Assembly: GCA_038531745.1 (NCBI GenBank)
Contig: JBCBBJ010000012.1
Location: forward strand, 33,744-97,743
Direction of reading: 5' to 3'
DNA length: 64,000 bases
From: CALLPQ01 sp038531745
GTDB lineage: Bacteria; Pseudomonadota; Alphaproteobacteria; Caulobacterales; Parvularculaceae
The position numbers and the translations under genes were made by a program. The notes under the pieces were generated by a model. It saw only the letters and a program-made list of their open reading frames with translations. It did no database searches and was not told the origin of the DNA. The stretch's first letter is position 1; each line of letters starts with the position of its first letter. Shown here piece by piece: positions 54,881 to 63,858 of the stretch.

Positions 54881-56176
54881 ATGCCCACGATCACACCTGA
54901 AACTGCCACAACCTTTGGCATTGTTTTTTTGTTGCTTGGCTTATCCGCGTTTTTTTCAGGATCAGAAACAGCGCTAACCGCCACGTCACGCGCGCGTATG
55001 CACAAGCTTGAAGGGGACGGCAACCGGCGGGCCCGCGCCGTTAACGCCCTGATCAGCAATCCCGAACGGCTCATTGGCGGTATTTTGTTGGGCAATAATA
55101 TCGTCAATATTCTTGCCACCTCGCTCACCGCAACAACTTTTCTGGCGCTGTTCGGGGAGGATGGTACCTATTACGCAACCATTGTGATGACGGCCCTCGT
55201 TGTTGTGTTTGCGGAGGTGATGCCCAAAACCCTCGCCTATGCCCGGGCCGACAGCTTTGCAATGATTGTGGCGCCGCTATTGCGATGGGTCGTTTTAATC
55301 CTTGCTCCGATTATCCGTATTGTGCAGGTTTTGGTCCGCAGTGTCCTGAAGCTCTTGCTCGGGGTTGATGTGAACCAGGACGAAGCGGTTCTATCGGCCA
55401 ATGAGGAATTACGCGGCGCCATCGACCTTCACCACAAAGAAGACCGGCTTGATAAGGAATCGCGCGATCTTATCCGCGGGGCCCTGGAGCTTGATGACAT
55501 CAAGGTGGAGGAAGTGATGATCCACCGCAAATCCATCGAGATGATCGATGCCGATGCCCCGGTGCAAAACATCATCGATACGGCGCTGAACAGTAAATAT
55601 ACCCGCATCCCGGTTTTTCAGGAGACGCCCGATAATATTGTTGGTGTCATCCACGCCAAAGACCTGTCCCGGGCCTTGTGGGAATGCGGCGGCGACCCGG
55701 CCAAGCTCGATGTGTTGGCCACGGCGCGCGATCCCTACTTTGTACCCGAAACAACAACGCTCTCGGAACAATTGGAAAATTTCCGCCATAAGCAGGAGCA
55801 TTTTGCCCTTGTGGTTGACGAATATGGCGCCCTGCAAGGGCTATGCACCCTTGAAGATATCTTGGAGGAAATCGTTGGCGAGATTGAGGATGAATATGAC
55901 AATCCGGTACAGGGTGTTCGTCCGCAGGCGGATGGCTCGGTGAATGTTGACGGCGATGTGACCATTCGCGACCTCAACCGGGCCATGGACTGGGCCCTGC
56001 CCGATGATGAAGCGGTAACCATTGCCGGTCTCATCATCCATGATGTGCAATCGATCCCCGATGTGGGGCAAAGCTTTTCGTTTCACGATTTCAAGTTTAC
56101 GATCCTGCGTCGGCGGCGCAACCAAGTCACCGGCATTAAGATGGTGCCACTGGCTGCACCGGTCGATCCCGCCTAG
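54881..56176 (+). CDS. CNNM/CorC-family transporter (DUF21-CBS-CorC_HlyC)
   Basis: Membrane protein of about 431 residues. DUF21 domain with four helices (FGIVFLLLGLSAFFSGSETALTATSRARMHKL), a tandem CBS pair (near 210-330: VMIHRKSIEMIDADAPVQNII and YGALQGLCTLEDILEEIVGEIEDE), and the C-terminal CorC/HlyC domain. Relatives export magnesium or cobalt; annotated names as hemolysin are not meaningful. ATG 54881 has AAGGA upstream. A longer frame to 54833 is not used. Commonly follows aroB in Alphaproteobacteria. Confidence 0.92.
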   Translation: MPTITPETATTFGIVFLLLGLSAFFSGSETALTATSRARMHKLEGDGNRRARAVNALISNPERLIGGILLGNNIVNILATSLTATTFLALFGEDGTYYATIVMTALVVVFAEVMPKTLAYARADSFAMIVAPLLRWVVLILAPIIRIVQVLVRSVLKLLLGVDVNQDEAVLSANEELRGAIDLHHKEDRLDKESRDLIRGALELDDIKVEEVMIHRKSIEMIDADAPVQNIIDTALNSKYTRIPVFQETPDNIVGVIHAKDLSRALWECGGDPAKLDVLATARDPYFVPETTTLSEQLENFRHKQEHFALVVDEYGALQGLCTLEDILEEIVGEIEDEYDNPVQGVRPQADGSVNVDGDVTIRDLNRAMDWALPDDEAVTIAGLIIHDVQSIPDVGQSFSFHDFKFTILRRRRNQVTGIKMVPLAAPVDPA

Positions 56177-56214
56177 TCGCGGCGTAACCCGCATCCCCCG
56201 AAAGGCGCATAGCC

Positions 56215-57543
56215 ATGGCCGTCTCCCCCGATGACACCGCGCCCACCGGAACAAGCGCGCCCGAGGCAAAACCGGACGCCGACGCCGCGTTTCCCGGTCT
56301 TAAGGAAAGCCGCCTCGCCTTTGCGGCGATCTTCATGGTTGTGCTGGTCGATCTTATTGGTTTTGGCATCATCATCCCGGTGATGCCCGATCTGTTGACC
56401 GAGGTTACTGGCCTGACACGGTCGCAAGCGGCCCCCTATGGCGGCTACATTCTATTCGTTTTTGCGGCCATCCAGTTTTTTGCCACGCCGATCCTTGGCG
56501 GGCTCGCCGATCGGTATGGTCGCCGCCCGGTGGTTTTGCTTTCGCTTCTTGGATATGCGGTTGACTTTGTGATCATGGGCCTGACGAAATCGCTCGCTAT
56601 TTTGTTTGTGGGCAGAGCATTTTCAGGGGTATTTGCGGCAACCTACGCCACGGCGAATGCCATTGTTGCTGATATCACCTCGCCCCAACATCGCGCACAG
56701 CGGTTTGGTATTCTTGGTGCGGGCTTTGGCCTGGGCTTTATGATCGGGCCAGCGGTGGGTGGCCTTTTGGGCGATGCCTATGGCCCCCGGGCGCCCTTTT
56801 TTGCCGCCTCGGCCTTGGCGGCAACCAATTTTGTGTTTTGTTATTTCTTCTTTCCCGAAACCCTAAGACCGGAAAACAAGCGGGCATTTTCCCTGCGCCG
56901 TGCCAATCCGTTGGGCAATCTTGTGCAGTTGGGCAAATATCCCGTAATGGTCCCGATACTGATCACTATCTTCTTGTTTCAGGTCTCGCAGTTTTCTTTG
57001 CAAACCACCTGGTCGTGGATTACTGGGACCAAGTTTGGCTGGACGGCGAAAGATATCGGCTATTCCCTCATGGCCGTGGGGCTTAGTGCGGCAATTGTTC
57101 AGGGGTTCCTGTTACGCTTTATTCTGCCCGTCACTGGCGAAAAACTCTCTATCTTACTGGGGGGTGTGGCCTCGTTTGTGGCACTGATGTTTTATGCCTT
57201 CCTGCCCCAGGGGTGGATGGTCTATCCGGTGATTGCCATTGGTGCATTTGGCGCGCTTGCCCAAGCTTCTGTGCAATCGCTGATGTCGCGGACCATTCCC
57301 GCCAACGCCCAAGGGGAATTGCAAGGCGCGGTTGCTGTCATGCTTAGCCTCGCTGCAATTTTTGGCCCGGTGATCATGACACAGACCTATTCGGTGTTTA
57401 CCGGTGAGAGCGCGCCGATTTATTTTCCGGGTGCGCCGTTTCTTGTGGGGGCTGCCATGATCCTACTTGCAGCGATCCCCACAATTATCGCCTTTGGCCG
57501 GGTTAGCGGACCGGACCCGATGTTACGCAAAAACGGATTCTAA
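56215..57543 (+). CDS. TetA-like MFS efflux transporter
   Basis: 12-helix MFS protein of 442 residues of the tetracycline/multidrug type: VDLIGFGIIIPVMPDLL, the motif A loop GGLADRYGRRPVVLLSLLGYAVD, and the second-half repeat. Resistance cannot be inferred from sequence; these are common in free-living bacteria. An N-terminal 30-residue polar stretch is extra. Confidence 0.9.
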   Translation: MAVSPDDTAPTGTSAPEAKPDADAAFPGLKESRLAFAAIFMVVLVDLIGFGIIIPVMPDLLTEVTGLTRSQAAPYGGYILFVFAAIQFFATPILGGLADRYGRRPVVLLSLLGYAVDFVIMGLTKSLAILFVGRAFSGVFAATYATANAIVADITSPQHRAQRFGILGAGFGLGFMIGPAVGGLLGDAYGPRAPFFAASALAATNFVFCYFFFPETLRPENKRAFSLRRANPLGNLVQLGKYPVMVPILITIFLFQVSQFSLQTTWSWITGTKFGWTAKDIGYSLMAVGLSAAIVQGFLLRFILPVTGEKLSILLGGVASFVALMFYAFLPQGWMVYPVIAIGAFGALAQASVQSLMSRTIPANAQGELQGAVAVMLSLAAIFGPVIMTQTYSVFTGESAPIYFPGAPFLVGAAMILLAAIPTIIAFGRVSGPDPMLRKNGF

Positions 57544-57552
57544 TCCTGCGCT

Positions 57553-58173
57553 TTACGCGCTGCCCTTGGGCCCCTCATCGGTGAAGGGCGGCGTTGACAT
57601 AATAATCTTCAGGCGGCCATTGGCACGCTTGGTTGCCATGTCTGCCTGGTCCAGTGTTTCTTTCACCGGATCAGTATTCAGTGGCGATTGCCCCAGCAAA
57701 ACCCGGATGCGGGCCAACTCCTCCGACAAGGCCGCGAGCCGAACGTCCTGATCATCCGATAGCGATTGCGCGCTGACGGGGTCTTCCGTACGCGGTTGAA
57801 GAAGATCGGTATCAAGACCCGGTTCGGTGCGGATCGCTGCGGCCTCATCCGGCGCCACCTGCCGGGAGCCCACCGCTGGCGGAACCGGCTCGGCGGCAGA
57901 TGCAGACACTGACGCAGACACTGGCGCAGACATGGCGCGCGGCGCCAACACGGTTTCCACATCATCACCAGTGTCTTGTTGCTCGGCAGCCACCAGCACC
58001 CTGCGGGTCTGTTTGCGCGCGGCGGCAAGATCATCCTCAAGTTCGCGGATATAACGCCCGCGCCCACCCCAGATCAGCCAGCCGATCACGAGGCCAAACA
58101 GCAGCATCCCCGCCGCCAACACCAGATCGGGCGGGCTCAGCGTGCCTATCCAATTGAGAATTTCCTGTCGCAT
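57553..58173 (-). CDS. Membrane-anchored coiled-coil protein of unknown function
   Basis: About 206 residues from ATG 58173. One N-terminal transmembrane helix (LVLAAGMLLFGLVIGWLIWGG), a coiled coil (YIRELEDDLAAARKQTRRV), a disordered Ser/Ala/Val/Pro-rich centre, then a second helical patch (RLAALSEELARIRVLLGQ). I do not recognise the family. It converges on the MFS gene, nine bases apart. The start could be earlier (ATG 58206). Confidence 0.6.
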   Translation of the reverse strand: MRQEILNWIGTLSPPDLVLAAGMLLFGLVIGWLIWGGRGRYIRELEDDLAAARKQTRRVLVAAEQQDTGDDVETVLAPRAMSAPVSASVSASAAEPVPPAVGSRQVAPDEAAAIRTEPGLDTDLLQPRTEDPVSAQSLSDDQDVRLAALSEELARIRVLLGQSPLNTDPVKETLDQADMATKRANGRLKIIMSTPPFTDEGPKGSA

Positions 58174-58519
58174 CGCGCTTCGGGCTCTCAGCTTCTCACC
58201 ACGCATGTGATCATGCGCACTCTTTCGCCCTTCACGTGCAAAAATCGCACCGACCTGGCCGCGCACGCTGTATCAGGGTGGCACAAAGGTGCTGCCTGGT
58301 CACCGCGACCGTGCCGCGTGCACCCCGCCATCTCCCGCGAAAACGCTATCAACCGCATGCCATTTCGAGACCATGGGGCTGGCCGCGCGTTCCGTCGACA
58401 TCCGTCAAATTTCGCACTCGCTTGTTTTCACGTCGCCTTAGCAATGCCGCATTTGCATTGCAAAGTAATTTGCGTAGTCATGAACGCCTTTTCGCGCCCG
58501 CAGGAGAGGAAACGCCAAT

Positions 58520-59731
58520 ATGCCAGTCACCCCGCCCGTTGAACCACCCGTCAAACCGGCCGCACGCTTTGAGGCCGCTCGCCTTATAAAGGCGCAACCC
58601 GATTATGACCTGATCGTTGTGGGGGCCAGTTTTGCCGGTCTGATTGCGGCGCGCACAACCGCCCATCGCGGTCTTAAGGTTGGCGTGCTCGATGCCAAGC
58701 GCGAGCCGGGTGCGCGCGTGCGCACCACAGGCATCCTCGTCAAAGAAGCCGCCGAGGAAATTGATATCCCCGCCAGCCTAACCCGAAAAATAAACGGTGT
58801 GCGGCTCTATGCACCCAACCATAGGTATACCGATCTTTTTGCCCCCGGATATTATTTTCTTGCCACCGACACCGCCGCCCTAATGCGATGGCTGGCACGC
58901 GAGGCACAGCGCGCCGGGGCTGACCTGTTATTCGGTACGCGGTTTGAGGGCGCACATTATGACGGACCATTATTGCGGCTTTCAGGGTGCGGCTTGTCGG
59001 CGCGTTATCTGTTGGGGGCTGATGGGGCGAAGTCTCGCGTCGCGCAGCATTTTAACCTGGGGCGCAATCGCGATTTTCTGATTGGTCTGGAGACGGAATA
59101 TGACCCTTTCGATGGCATCCCCCCCGATCTTCTCCATTGTTTTATCGATAGTACGCTGGCGCCCGGCTATCTCGGCTGGGTCATCCCCGGGGCTGGTATG
59201 ACCCAGATTGGTCTTGCCGTTTCACCAAAACTAACGGGTACCGAACGACGGCCCGACTATAACCGGTTTTTAAGCACTATTCATCCGCTCTTTCCGGGTC
59301 TTCTATCGATCCGCGAACGGAACCGACGGTCCGGGCCCATACCGTGCGGCGGGTTGGTGCACCCCCTTTCCACGCGTCAGGTTTTGCTCACCGGTGATGC
59401 GGCGGGGCTTGTCTCCCCCCTCACCGCGGGCGGGATCCGTCTTGCCTTTCATTATGGACGCCAGGCGGGGTTTGCCATTGCCAGTCATCTGCAAGATGGC
59501 GGCATTGATCCCGGTGCGGCCATGGCCAAGGCCTACCCCCGCTTTGCCACTAAAAAACTGATCCGCCAAGCATGGTCCGTGGCGCCGCCCAATGCAGTCC
59601 TCAATGCGACGCTCTTCACCCCGCCCATGCGTGCGCTGGTGCGGCAAATATATTTCCAAACCCGCCGCCAACCGGCGACGGCTCAGACCCCGGTGGCGTT
59701 ATCAGCCGACATCAACCCGGTCGATGCATAA
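58520..59731 (+). CDS. FAD-dependent oxidoreductase, geranylgeranyl-reductase-like
   Basis: Flavoprotein of 403 residues. N-terminal FAD motif DLIVVGASFAGLIAARTTAHRG, PGARVRTTGIL, and second FAD site LLTGDAAGLVSPLTAGGIRLAFHYG, the pattern of the geranylgeranyl reductase/halogenase-like family. Likely acts on a prenyl or lipid chain; the exact substrate is unknown. ATG 58520 follows GAGAGGAAA. Confidence 0.85.
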   Translation: MPVTPPVEPPVKPAARFEAARLIKAQPDYDLIVVGASFAGLIAARTTAHRGLKVGVLDAKREPGARVRTTGILVKEAAEEIDIPASLTRKINGVRLYAPNHRYTDLFAPGYYFLATDTAALMRWLAREAQRAGADLLFGTRFEGAHYDGPLLRLSGCGLSARYLLGADGAKSRVAQHFNLGRNRDFLIGLETEYDPFDGIPPDLLHCFIDSTLAPGYLGWVIPGAGMTQIGLAVSPKLTGTERRPDYNRFLSTIHPLFPGLLSIRERNRRSGPIPCGGLVHPLSTRQVLLTGDAAGLVSPLTAGGIRLAFHYGRQAGFAIASHLQDGGIDPGAAMAKAYPRFATKKLIRQAWSVAPPNAVLNATLFTPPMRALVRQIYFQTRRQPATAQTPVALSADINPVDA

Positions 59732-60299
59732 TTGCTCAATGCCCGTACACGGATTATTGCCAAAGCTGCGCATAGAGGCCTGGACCGGTAGAGTGTTGAC
59801 CATTGCCGTTTGCAAAGAGTGAAAATATGTTGGTCGCATCCACGGGCAAGCCATCGCTGGAAACCAGATCGCAAATCTGTACCGTTGTCCGGTCAATGAT
59901 AAACACCGTGAAGGCCGGATGTTGGGAGGTGAAGGACGTTACCTTGCCGCTGATCTAACGCTTGTCCCGGGACAGTAAGAAGATGACCAAAGCCCCTTGG
60001 AATGCGCTAGCCGCGGGCGGTTCGGCACGAAGAAACCGCACAACCGCCTCGTCCGCTTCACAGACCAGCCCAAAGTCTGCCCCAATTCGACACGATCCTC
60101 TAATCAACCACCAAGTAATACCGGCGTGGGGAAATGGGAGAACCATCGACCACCTCTGGCGTATACAGAGGATCGATGACCAGGCCGGGCGGAACCGGTG
60201 AAACCATTCAGACCTGTTAGCCCTGCGGGTCGTGAAAAGGTTTCCCCGGTTCTGCTTTTTTTGAGTCAACAACCGGGTCAAAGCCATAAATGCACCTGT
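59732..60299. other. Intergenic region, flavoprotein to rhomboid
   Basis: 568 bases in a convergent gap. It holds one possible gene remnant (59754-59954) and no other convincing reading frame, family B repeat or terminator. Short inverted elements around 60130-60185 (ACCATCGACCACCTC and GAGGATCGATGACC) are noted only. Confidence 0.4.
59754..59954 (-). pseudogene. Decayed coding fragment
   Basis: Minus-strand frame of 66 codons with no start codon after an in-frame TAG (59957-59955): ISGKVTSFTSQHPAFTVFII..., with well-formed secreted-protein-like sequence through ...GPGLYAQLWQ stop. It looks like the C-terminal part of a lost gene. The rest of the gap does not extend it. Confidence 0.3.
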
Positions 60300-60911
60300 T
60301 CAGGCGCCGGTGAGTTTTGCCATAAAAATGCTAAACGCCGCCGGCTGCATGGCAATGGTCAGAACCACGCCAGCCGCCGCGCCCGCAAGATGGCTTTCAT
60401 GGGCAATGCGCCGATCCTGCCGATCCATCAGGAAGGATGAGATGATAATGAAAAGTGCCCCAAATACTATTGCCGGGATCGGTACGGGCAGCGGAAAGAT
60501 ATAAAGCGACTCCAACGGGTAAAAGAGAATAAACCCAAACACCACACCCGACACCGCATCGGACGCGCCGACGCTTGAATAGGCGCCGTCTTGCCGGTTC
60601 ACATAAAATGAGACGATACCGCTCACCAGAATGGCCCCGAAATAGACGACCAGAAATCCGGCCCGCCCCATCAATTGCTCCAGATACGGACCAAATGAAA
60701 AAAGCGCCATCATGTTGAAAAAAAGATGGAATAGATCATTGTGCAGGAAGGATGAAGAGAAAATCCGATAATGTTGCCCGCGACGGCGCAGAGCATGAAC
60801 CTCGAATTTGAATTGTTCGATGAACTCCTGATCCCCAAAAAGGGCATAAAGACTCACCACCACATTGGCGAGGATGAGCGCTAACGTCACCGGCGCGTTG
60901 GGAATTTCCAT
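60300..60911 (-). CDS. Rhomboid-family intramembrane serine protease
   Basis: 203 residues, six predicted membrane helices. Catalytic Ser117 in VGASDAVSG (GxS) and His174 in HESHLAGAAAG are both present, with the oxyanion helper HxxxN-type region (HNDLFHLFFNMM) earlier. Substrate unknown. Ends 300 bases after the flavoprotein's end, running towards it. Confidence 0.92.
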   Translation of the reverse strand: MEIPNAPVTLALILANVVVSLYALFGDQEFIEQFKFEVHALRRRGQHYRIFSSSFLHNDLFHLFFNMMALFSFGPYLEQLMGRAGFLVVYFGAILVSGIVSFYVNRQDGAYSSVGASDAVSGVVFGFILFYPLESLYIFPLPVPIPAIVFGALFIIISSFLMDRQDRRIAHESHLAGAAAGVVLTIAMQPAAFSIFMAKLTGA

Positions 60912-61003
60912 AAATATTCACTTTACTGATTAAACCGGTCGCCCCCACATGGCGCGCAGATACCGCCGGTTAGCGGGCCCTATGCGTCCTGTCTGGCCCA
61001 TCA

Positions 61004-61306
61004 CTATTTTGGGTCGCTCTGGCGGCGATATTCTTCAGGGGTCAGCGTTTTCATGGCCAGGGCATGGACCTGCTCGCGCAACTCCTCGCGCAAGATGTCA
61101 TTGACCATCCGCTGGCGTGCCACGCGCGATTGCCGGTCAAAAACGCCCGCTACAATCAACAGGCGAAAGTGCGACTGACCGCCGGGCCGCGCACCGGCGT
61201 GGCCGGCATGCAGGTGCGACTCATCGCGCACCTCCAGCACCTGCGGTGATAGCGCGTCGTAGAGTTTGGTGTGTAAAATTTGACCTACCGGCCCATGTGT
61301 AGACAT
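61004..61306 (-). CDS. bolA: BolA-family protein
   Basis: About 100 residues from ATG 61306; the longer frame to 61381 overlaps the J-domain gene. BolA domain features: LEVRDESHLHAGHAG, FRLLIVAGVFDRQSRVARQRMVNDIL, and a C-terminal VHALAM. It partners with monothiol glutaredoxin in Fe-S and redox control. It is separate from the PurL-BolA fusion, so this genome has at least two BolA domains. Divergent from the J-domain protein with 73 bases between. Confidence 0.9.
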   Translation of the reverse strand: MSTHGPVGQILHTKLYDALSPQVLEVRDESHLHAGHAGARPGGQSHFRLLIVAGVFDRQSRVARQRMVNDILREELREQVHALAMKTLTPEEYRRQSDPK

Positions 61307-61379
61307 CCGACCAGAACATCGCCACTTCCGCGGCCCTGTCAAGATTGTATCGCCCCGCAGACATCCCCATACTCCCCCC

Positions 61380-62018
61380 ATGACACAAGAGCGTTATAAA
61401 CCCCGTCACGGCTTCGACATTCGCGTCAAACCGCCTTCGGCCCGGTCGAAGAAAGAGCCCGCCTGGAAAAAACCGGTGGACAAGATCTGCGAGTTTGAAG
61501 GCTGTACGGACCCCGGCGAATGCCGCACGGCAAAGTCACCGCGTGAGCCGCGCAACTATTTGTGGCTCTGCCAACAGCATGCGCGTGAACATAACAAGCA
61601 GTGGAATTACTTCGAAGGTTTGTCAGCGGATGAGGCAAAAGCCGCGCGCGATGCCAACATTTATGGCGACCGCCCCACCTGGGGCTGGGCCAAGAATGAG
61701 CGTGCAGCGGCCGCGGCGCGCACCCGCGGGCCGGCCGATATGCAAGATGCGTTTGGCGTGCTCGATGATACGGCCACCGCCCGCGTGGCCAAGCGCGGTG
61801 CCTATCGCGAGGGCAAACGCCTGACCAAATTGCAGGAGGGGGCCTTCAAAACCCTCGGCCTGCCCGTGACAGCGCCACAAGGCGAGATCCGCAAACGCTA
61901 TGCCGAACTCCTGCGGAAATTCCACCCTGACTCAAATGAGGGTGACCGCAGCGCCGAAGAGCAATTGCAAGCGGTCGTTAAAGCGCACCAAATTTTGAAA
62001 AAAGCGAAGATTTTTTAA
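61380..62018 (+). CDS. J-domain-containing protein
   Basis: 212 residues. Cysteine-rich N-terminus (CEFEGCTDPGEC and WLCQQH, possible zinc site), then a central linker and a C-terminal J domain with H182-P-D184 (KFHPDSN). J domains stimulate DnaK. Its usual alphaproteobacterial setting, bolA then this gene then cobS, is preserved. Followed 166 bases later by the cobS start. Confidence 0.9.
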   Translation: MTQERYKPRHGFDIRVKPPSARSKKEPAWKKPVDKICEFEGCTDPGECRTAKSPREPRNYLWLCQQHAREHNKQWNYFEGLSADEAKAARDANIYGDRPTWGWAKNERAAAAARTRGPADMQDAFGVLDDTATARVAKRGAYREGKRLTKLQEGAFKTLGLPVTAPQGEIRKRYAELLRKFHPDSNEGDRSAEEQLQAVVKAHQILKKAKIF

Positions 62019-62184
62019 GGCTGCCACAAGCCCATTGAACAAAGGCATACGGGAACGACCGCGATGCGGCAGCGCTACGCGGTTAGTAGCCTTGAAATTA
62101 TCCCTGTTCCGCGCGACTGTCCGCGCTCCCAGCGAGGGCATTTGCACGAGGCCGCCCTGCCAAAATTTGTGGAGTGATCCTGCC

Positions 62185-63174
62185 ATGGCCACCATCGCCG
62201 AAGACGTTGTATTTCCAGAGCCTGACATAACCGTGCCGGCGCGCGAGACCTTTGGCGTGGATATCGACCTGGCCGTGCCTGCCTTTAGCGAGGCGAGCGA
62301 ATATTCCCCGCCTATCGATCCCTCCTACAAGTTTGATCCGCAAACCACCCTGGCGATCCTGGCGGGCTTTGCCCACAACCGCCGCGTGATGGTCCAGGGC
62401 TATCACGGCACGGGAAAATCTACGCATATTGAACAGGTGGCCGCGCGCCTTAAATGGCCGTGCGTGCGCGTCAATCTCGACAGCCATGTGAGCCGGATAG
62501 ACCTGATCGGGCGCGATGCCATCGTGGTGGAAGACGGCACCCAGATCACCAAGTTCAAAGAGGGCATCTTGCCCTGGTCATTTCAACGCCCCGTGGCGCT
62601 GATCTTTGATGAATATGATGCGGGCCGGCCCGACGTGATGTTCGTGATCCAGCGGGTGTTGGAGGCGGAGGGCCGTCTCACCCTCCTCGATCAGAACAAA
62701 GTGATCACGCCAAACCCGAATTTCCGCCTGTTCGCGACCACCAACACCATCGGTCTTGGCGACACCACGGGGCTTTATCACGGCACCCAACAGATCAATC
62801 AGGGGCAGATGGACCGCTGGTCACTCGTCACCACACTGAATTATCTCGACCATGATGTGGAGGTGGACATCATCGGCGCAAAATGTCCGTCCTATGACGA
62901 TCCGCAAGGCCGCGAGCAATTGGGCGCCATGGTCCGCGTTGCCGACATGACCCGCAACGCCTTTATGAACGGCGACATCTCCACCGTCATGAGCCCGCGC
63001 ACGGTCATCACCTGGGCCCAGAACGCTGATATCTTTCAGGATGTGGGCTATGCCTTCCGCGTCACGTTCCTGAACAAATGCGACGAACTCGAACGCCCCA
63101 CCGTCGCCGAATTCTACCAACGCGCCTTCGGCGAAGACCTCCCCGAAGCTGCCCCCATGCTGACGGTGGCGTGA
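62185..63174 (+). CDS. cobS: Cobaltochelatase subunit CobS
   Basis: AAA+ ATPase of aerobic cobalt chelatase in vitamin B12 synthesis. 329 residues. Walker A GYHGTGKST at 72-80, Walker B ALIFDEYDAGRPDV, and the sensor ATTNTIGLG. ATG 62185 has GGAG upstream; longer frames are not used. Works with CobT and CobN, neither of which is in the window; cobT normally follows directly, but here IS remnants do. Confidence 0.95.
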   Translation: MATIAEDVVFPEPDITVPARETFGVDIDLAVPAFSEASEYSPPIDPSYKFDPQTTLAILAGFAHNRRVMVQGYHGTGKSTHIEQVAARLKWPCVRVNLDSHVSRIDLIGRDAIVVEDGTQITKFKEGILPWSFQRPVALIFDEYDAGRPDVMFVIQRVLEAEGRLTLLDQNKVITPNPNFRLFATTNTIGLGDTTGLYHGTQQINQGQMDRWSLVTTLNYLDHDVEVDIIGAKCPSYDDPQGREQLGAMVRVADMTRNAFMNGDISTVMSPRTVITWAQNADIFQDVGYAFRVTFLNKCDELERPTVAEFYQRAFGEDLPEAAPMLTVA

Positions 63175-63235
63175 AGGGCTAAGGACAAGCGACCGCTCTC
63201 TACACTGACGACCCAGTGTTGAAACAGAAATCAAG

Positions 63236-63273
63236 AGTTGCGGTTGGTCTGACTTTTCCAGAGTGCTACAACA
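63236..63273. repeat. Direct repeat, copy 1 (38 bp)
   Basis: Identical to 63302-63339 over 38 bases (starts AGTTGCGGTTGG, ends GTGCTACAACA). 66 bases start to start. This copy lies between cobS and the IS3-type remnant. Confidence 0.9.
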
Positions 63274-63301
63274 AAAACTGACGTGTCATGGTTTGTTGCT
63301 A

Positions 63302-63339
63302 AGTTGCGGTTGGTCTGACTTTTCCAGAGTGCTACAACA
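63302..63339. repeat. Direct repeat, copy 2 (38 bp)
   Basis: Second copy; contiguous with the truncated end of the IS3-type remnant. It may be a transposon end sequence (reads TGTAGCACTCTGGAAAAG outward). Confidence 0.9.
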
Positions 63340-63424
63340 CGCGCCAACCGGCGCGCTCTTGCCTGGCTCACCTCGTAGGTTTCCATGGCATGAAGCGCTG
63401 CTGTGCGCCGTTGTTGGGGTGCCG
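63340..63424 (-). mobile_element. Truncated IS3 orfB start
   Basis: After OrfA, the frame LTAPQQRRTAALHAMETYEVSQARAR continues the typical OrfB N-terminus, but it is cut at 63339 by the 38-bp repeats. So this is a deletion remnant, not an intact element. Confidence 0.6.
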
Positions 63425-63686
63425 TCAGTTCTTTCCCAGCAAGTCTTTGAGGATGACATTATCCAGCATCTGATCGGCCAGATGCCGCTTCAACCGCGCG
63501 TTCTCCGTCTCAAGCTCTTGAGTTTGCGGGCGTCTACACATCCATCCCACCAAACTTCGCTTTCCGCTTATAAAAAGTAGCGGGATTGATACCATGCGTC
63601 CGGCAGACCTCTTCGGTCTTCATTCCGCGCTCTTATTCCGCCAGGATTGCGATGATCTGCTCTGCCGTAAATTTTGATTTCCTCAT
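63425..63686 (-). pseudogene. IS3-type transposase orfA remnant
   Basis: ATG 63686 after GAGGAGATGG. Reads MRKSKFTAEQIIAILAE then an in-frame TAA, then ERGMKTEEVCRTHGINPATFYKRK..., then a frameshift and ...ELETENARLKRHLADQMLDNVILKDLL to a stop at 63425. This is the IS3/IS911 OrfA helix-turn-helix and leucine-zipper pattern, broken by one stop and one frameshift. Downstream orfB survives only as about 30 codons before the repeats. Confidence 0.85.
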
Positions 63687-63743
63687 TTCCATCTCCTCGT
63701 TGATGGACTCTCCATTAAAACAAAGGACCAAATCGGGAATACA

Positions 63744-63768
63744 TTAGTACTATAGTACTATAGTACTT
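63744..63768. repeat. Short tandem AGTACTAT repeat
   Basis: Three AGTACTAT-type units in a row just upstream of the IS3 remnant, between it and the IS5-type remnant. Confidence 0.7.
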
Positions 63769-63858
63769 TTCTCCATGATATACCATTGCGTAAAATGATT
63801 CCATCACTTCCAGGCATTGAACACCTAAGAGTCTGAATCAGAAGTCTTCGGTATGAAT

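Noticed and set aside
59955..60287. A 110-codon minus-strand frame next to the remnant
   Set aside because: It shares the same frame but has low-quality composition (W/R/P-rich), no homology signal I can see, and no ribosome site.
63236..63339. Two identical repeats as a CRISPR-like array
   Set aside because: Only two units, 38 bases each, touching IS remnants; no leader or cas genes.
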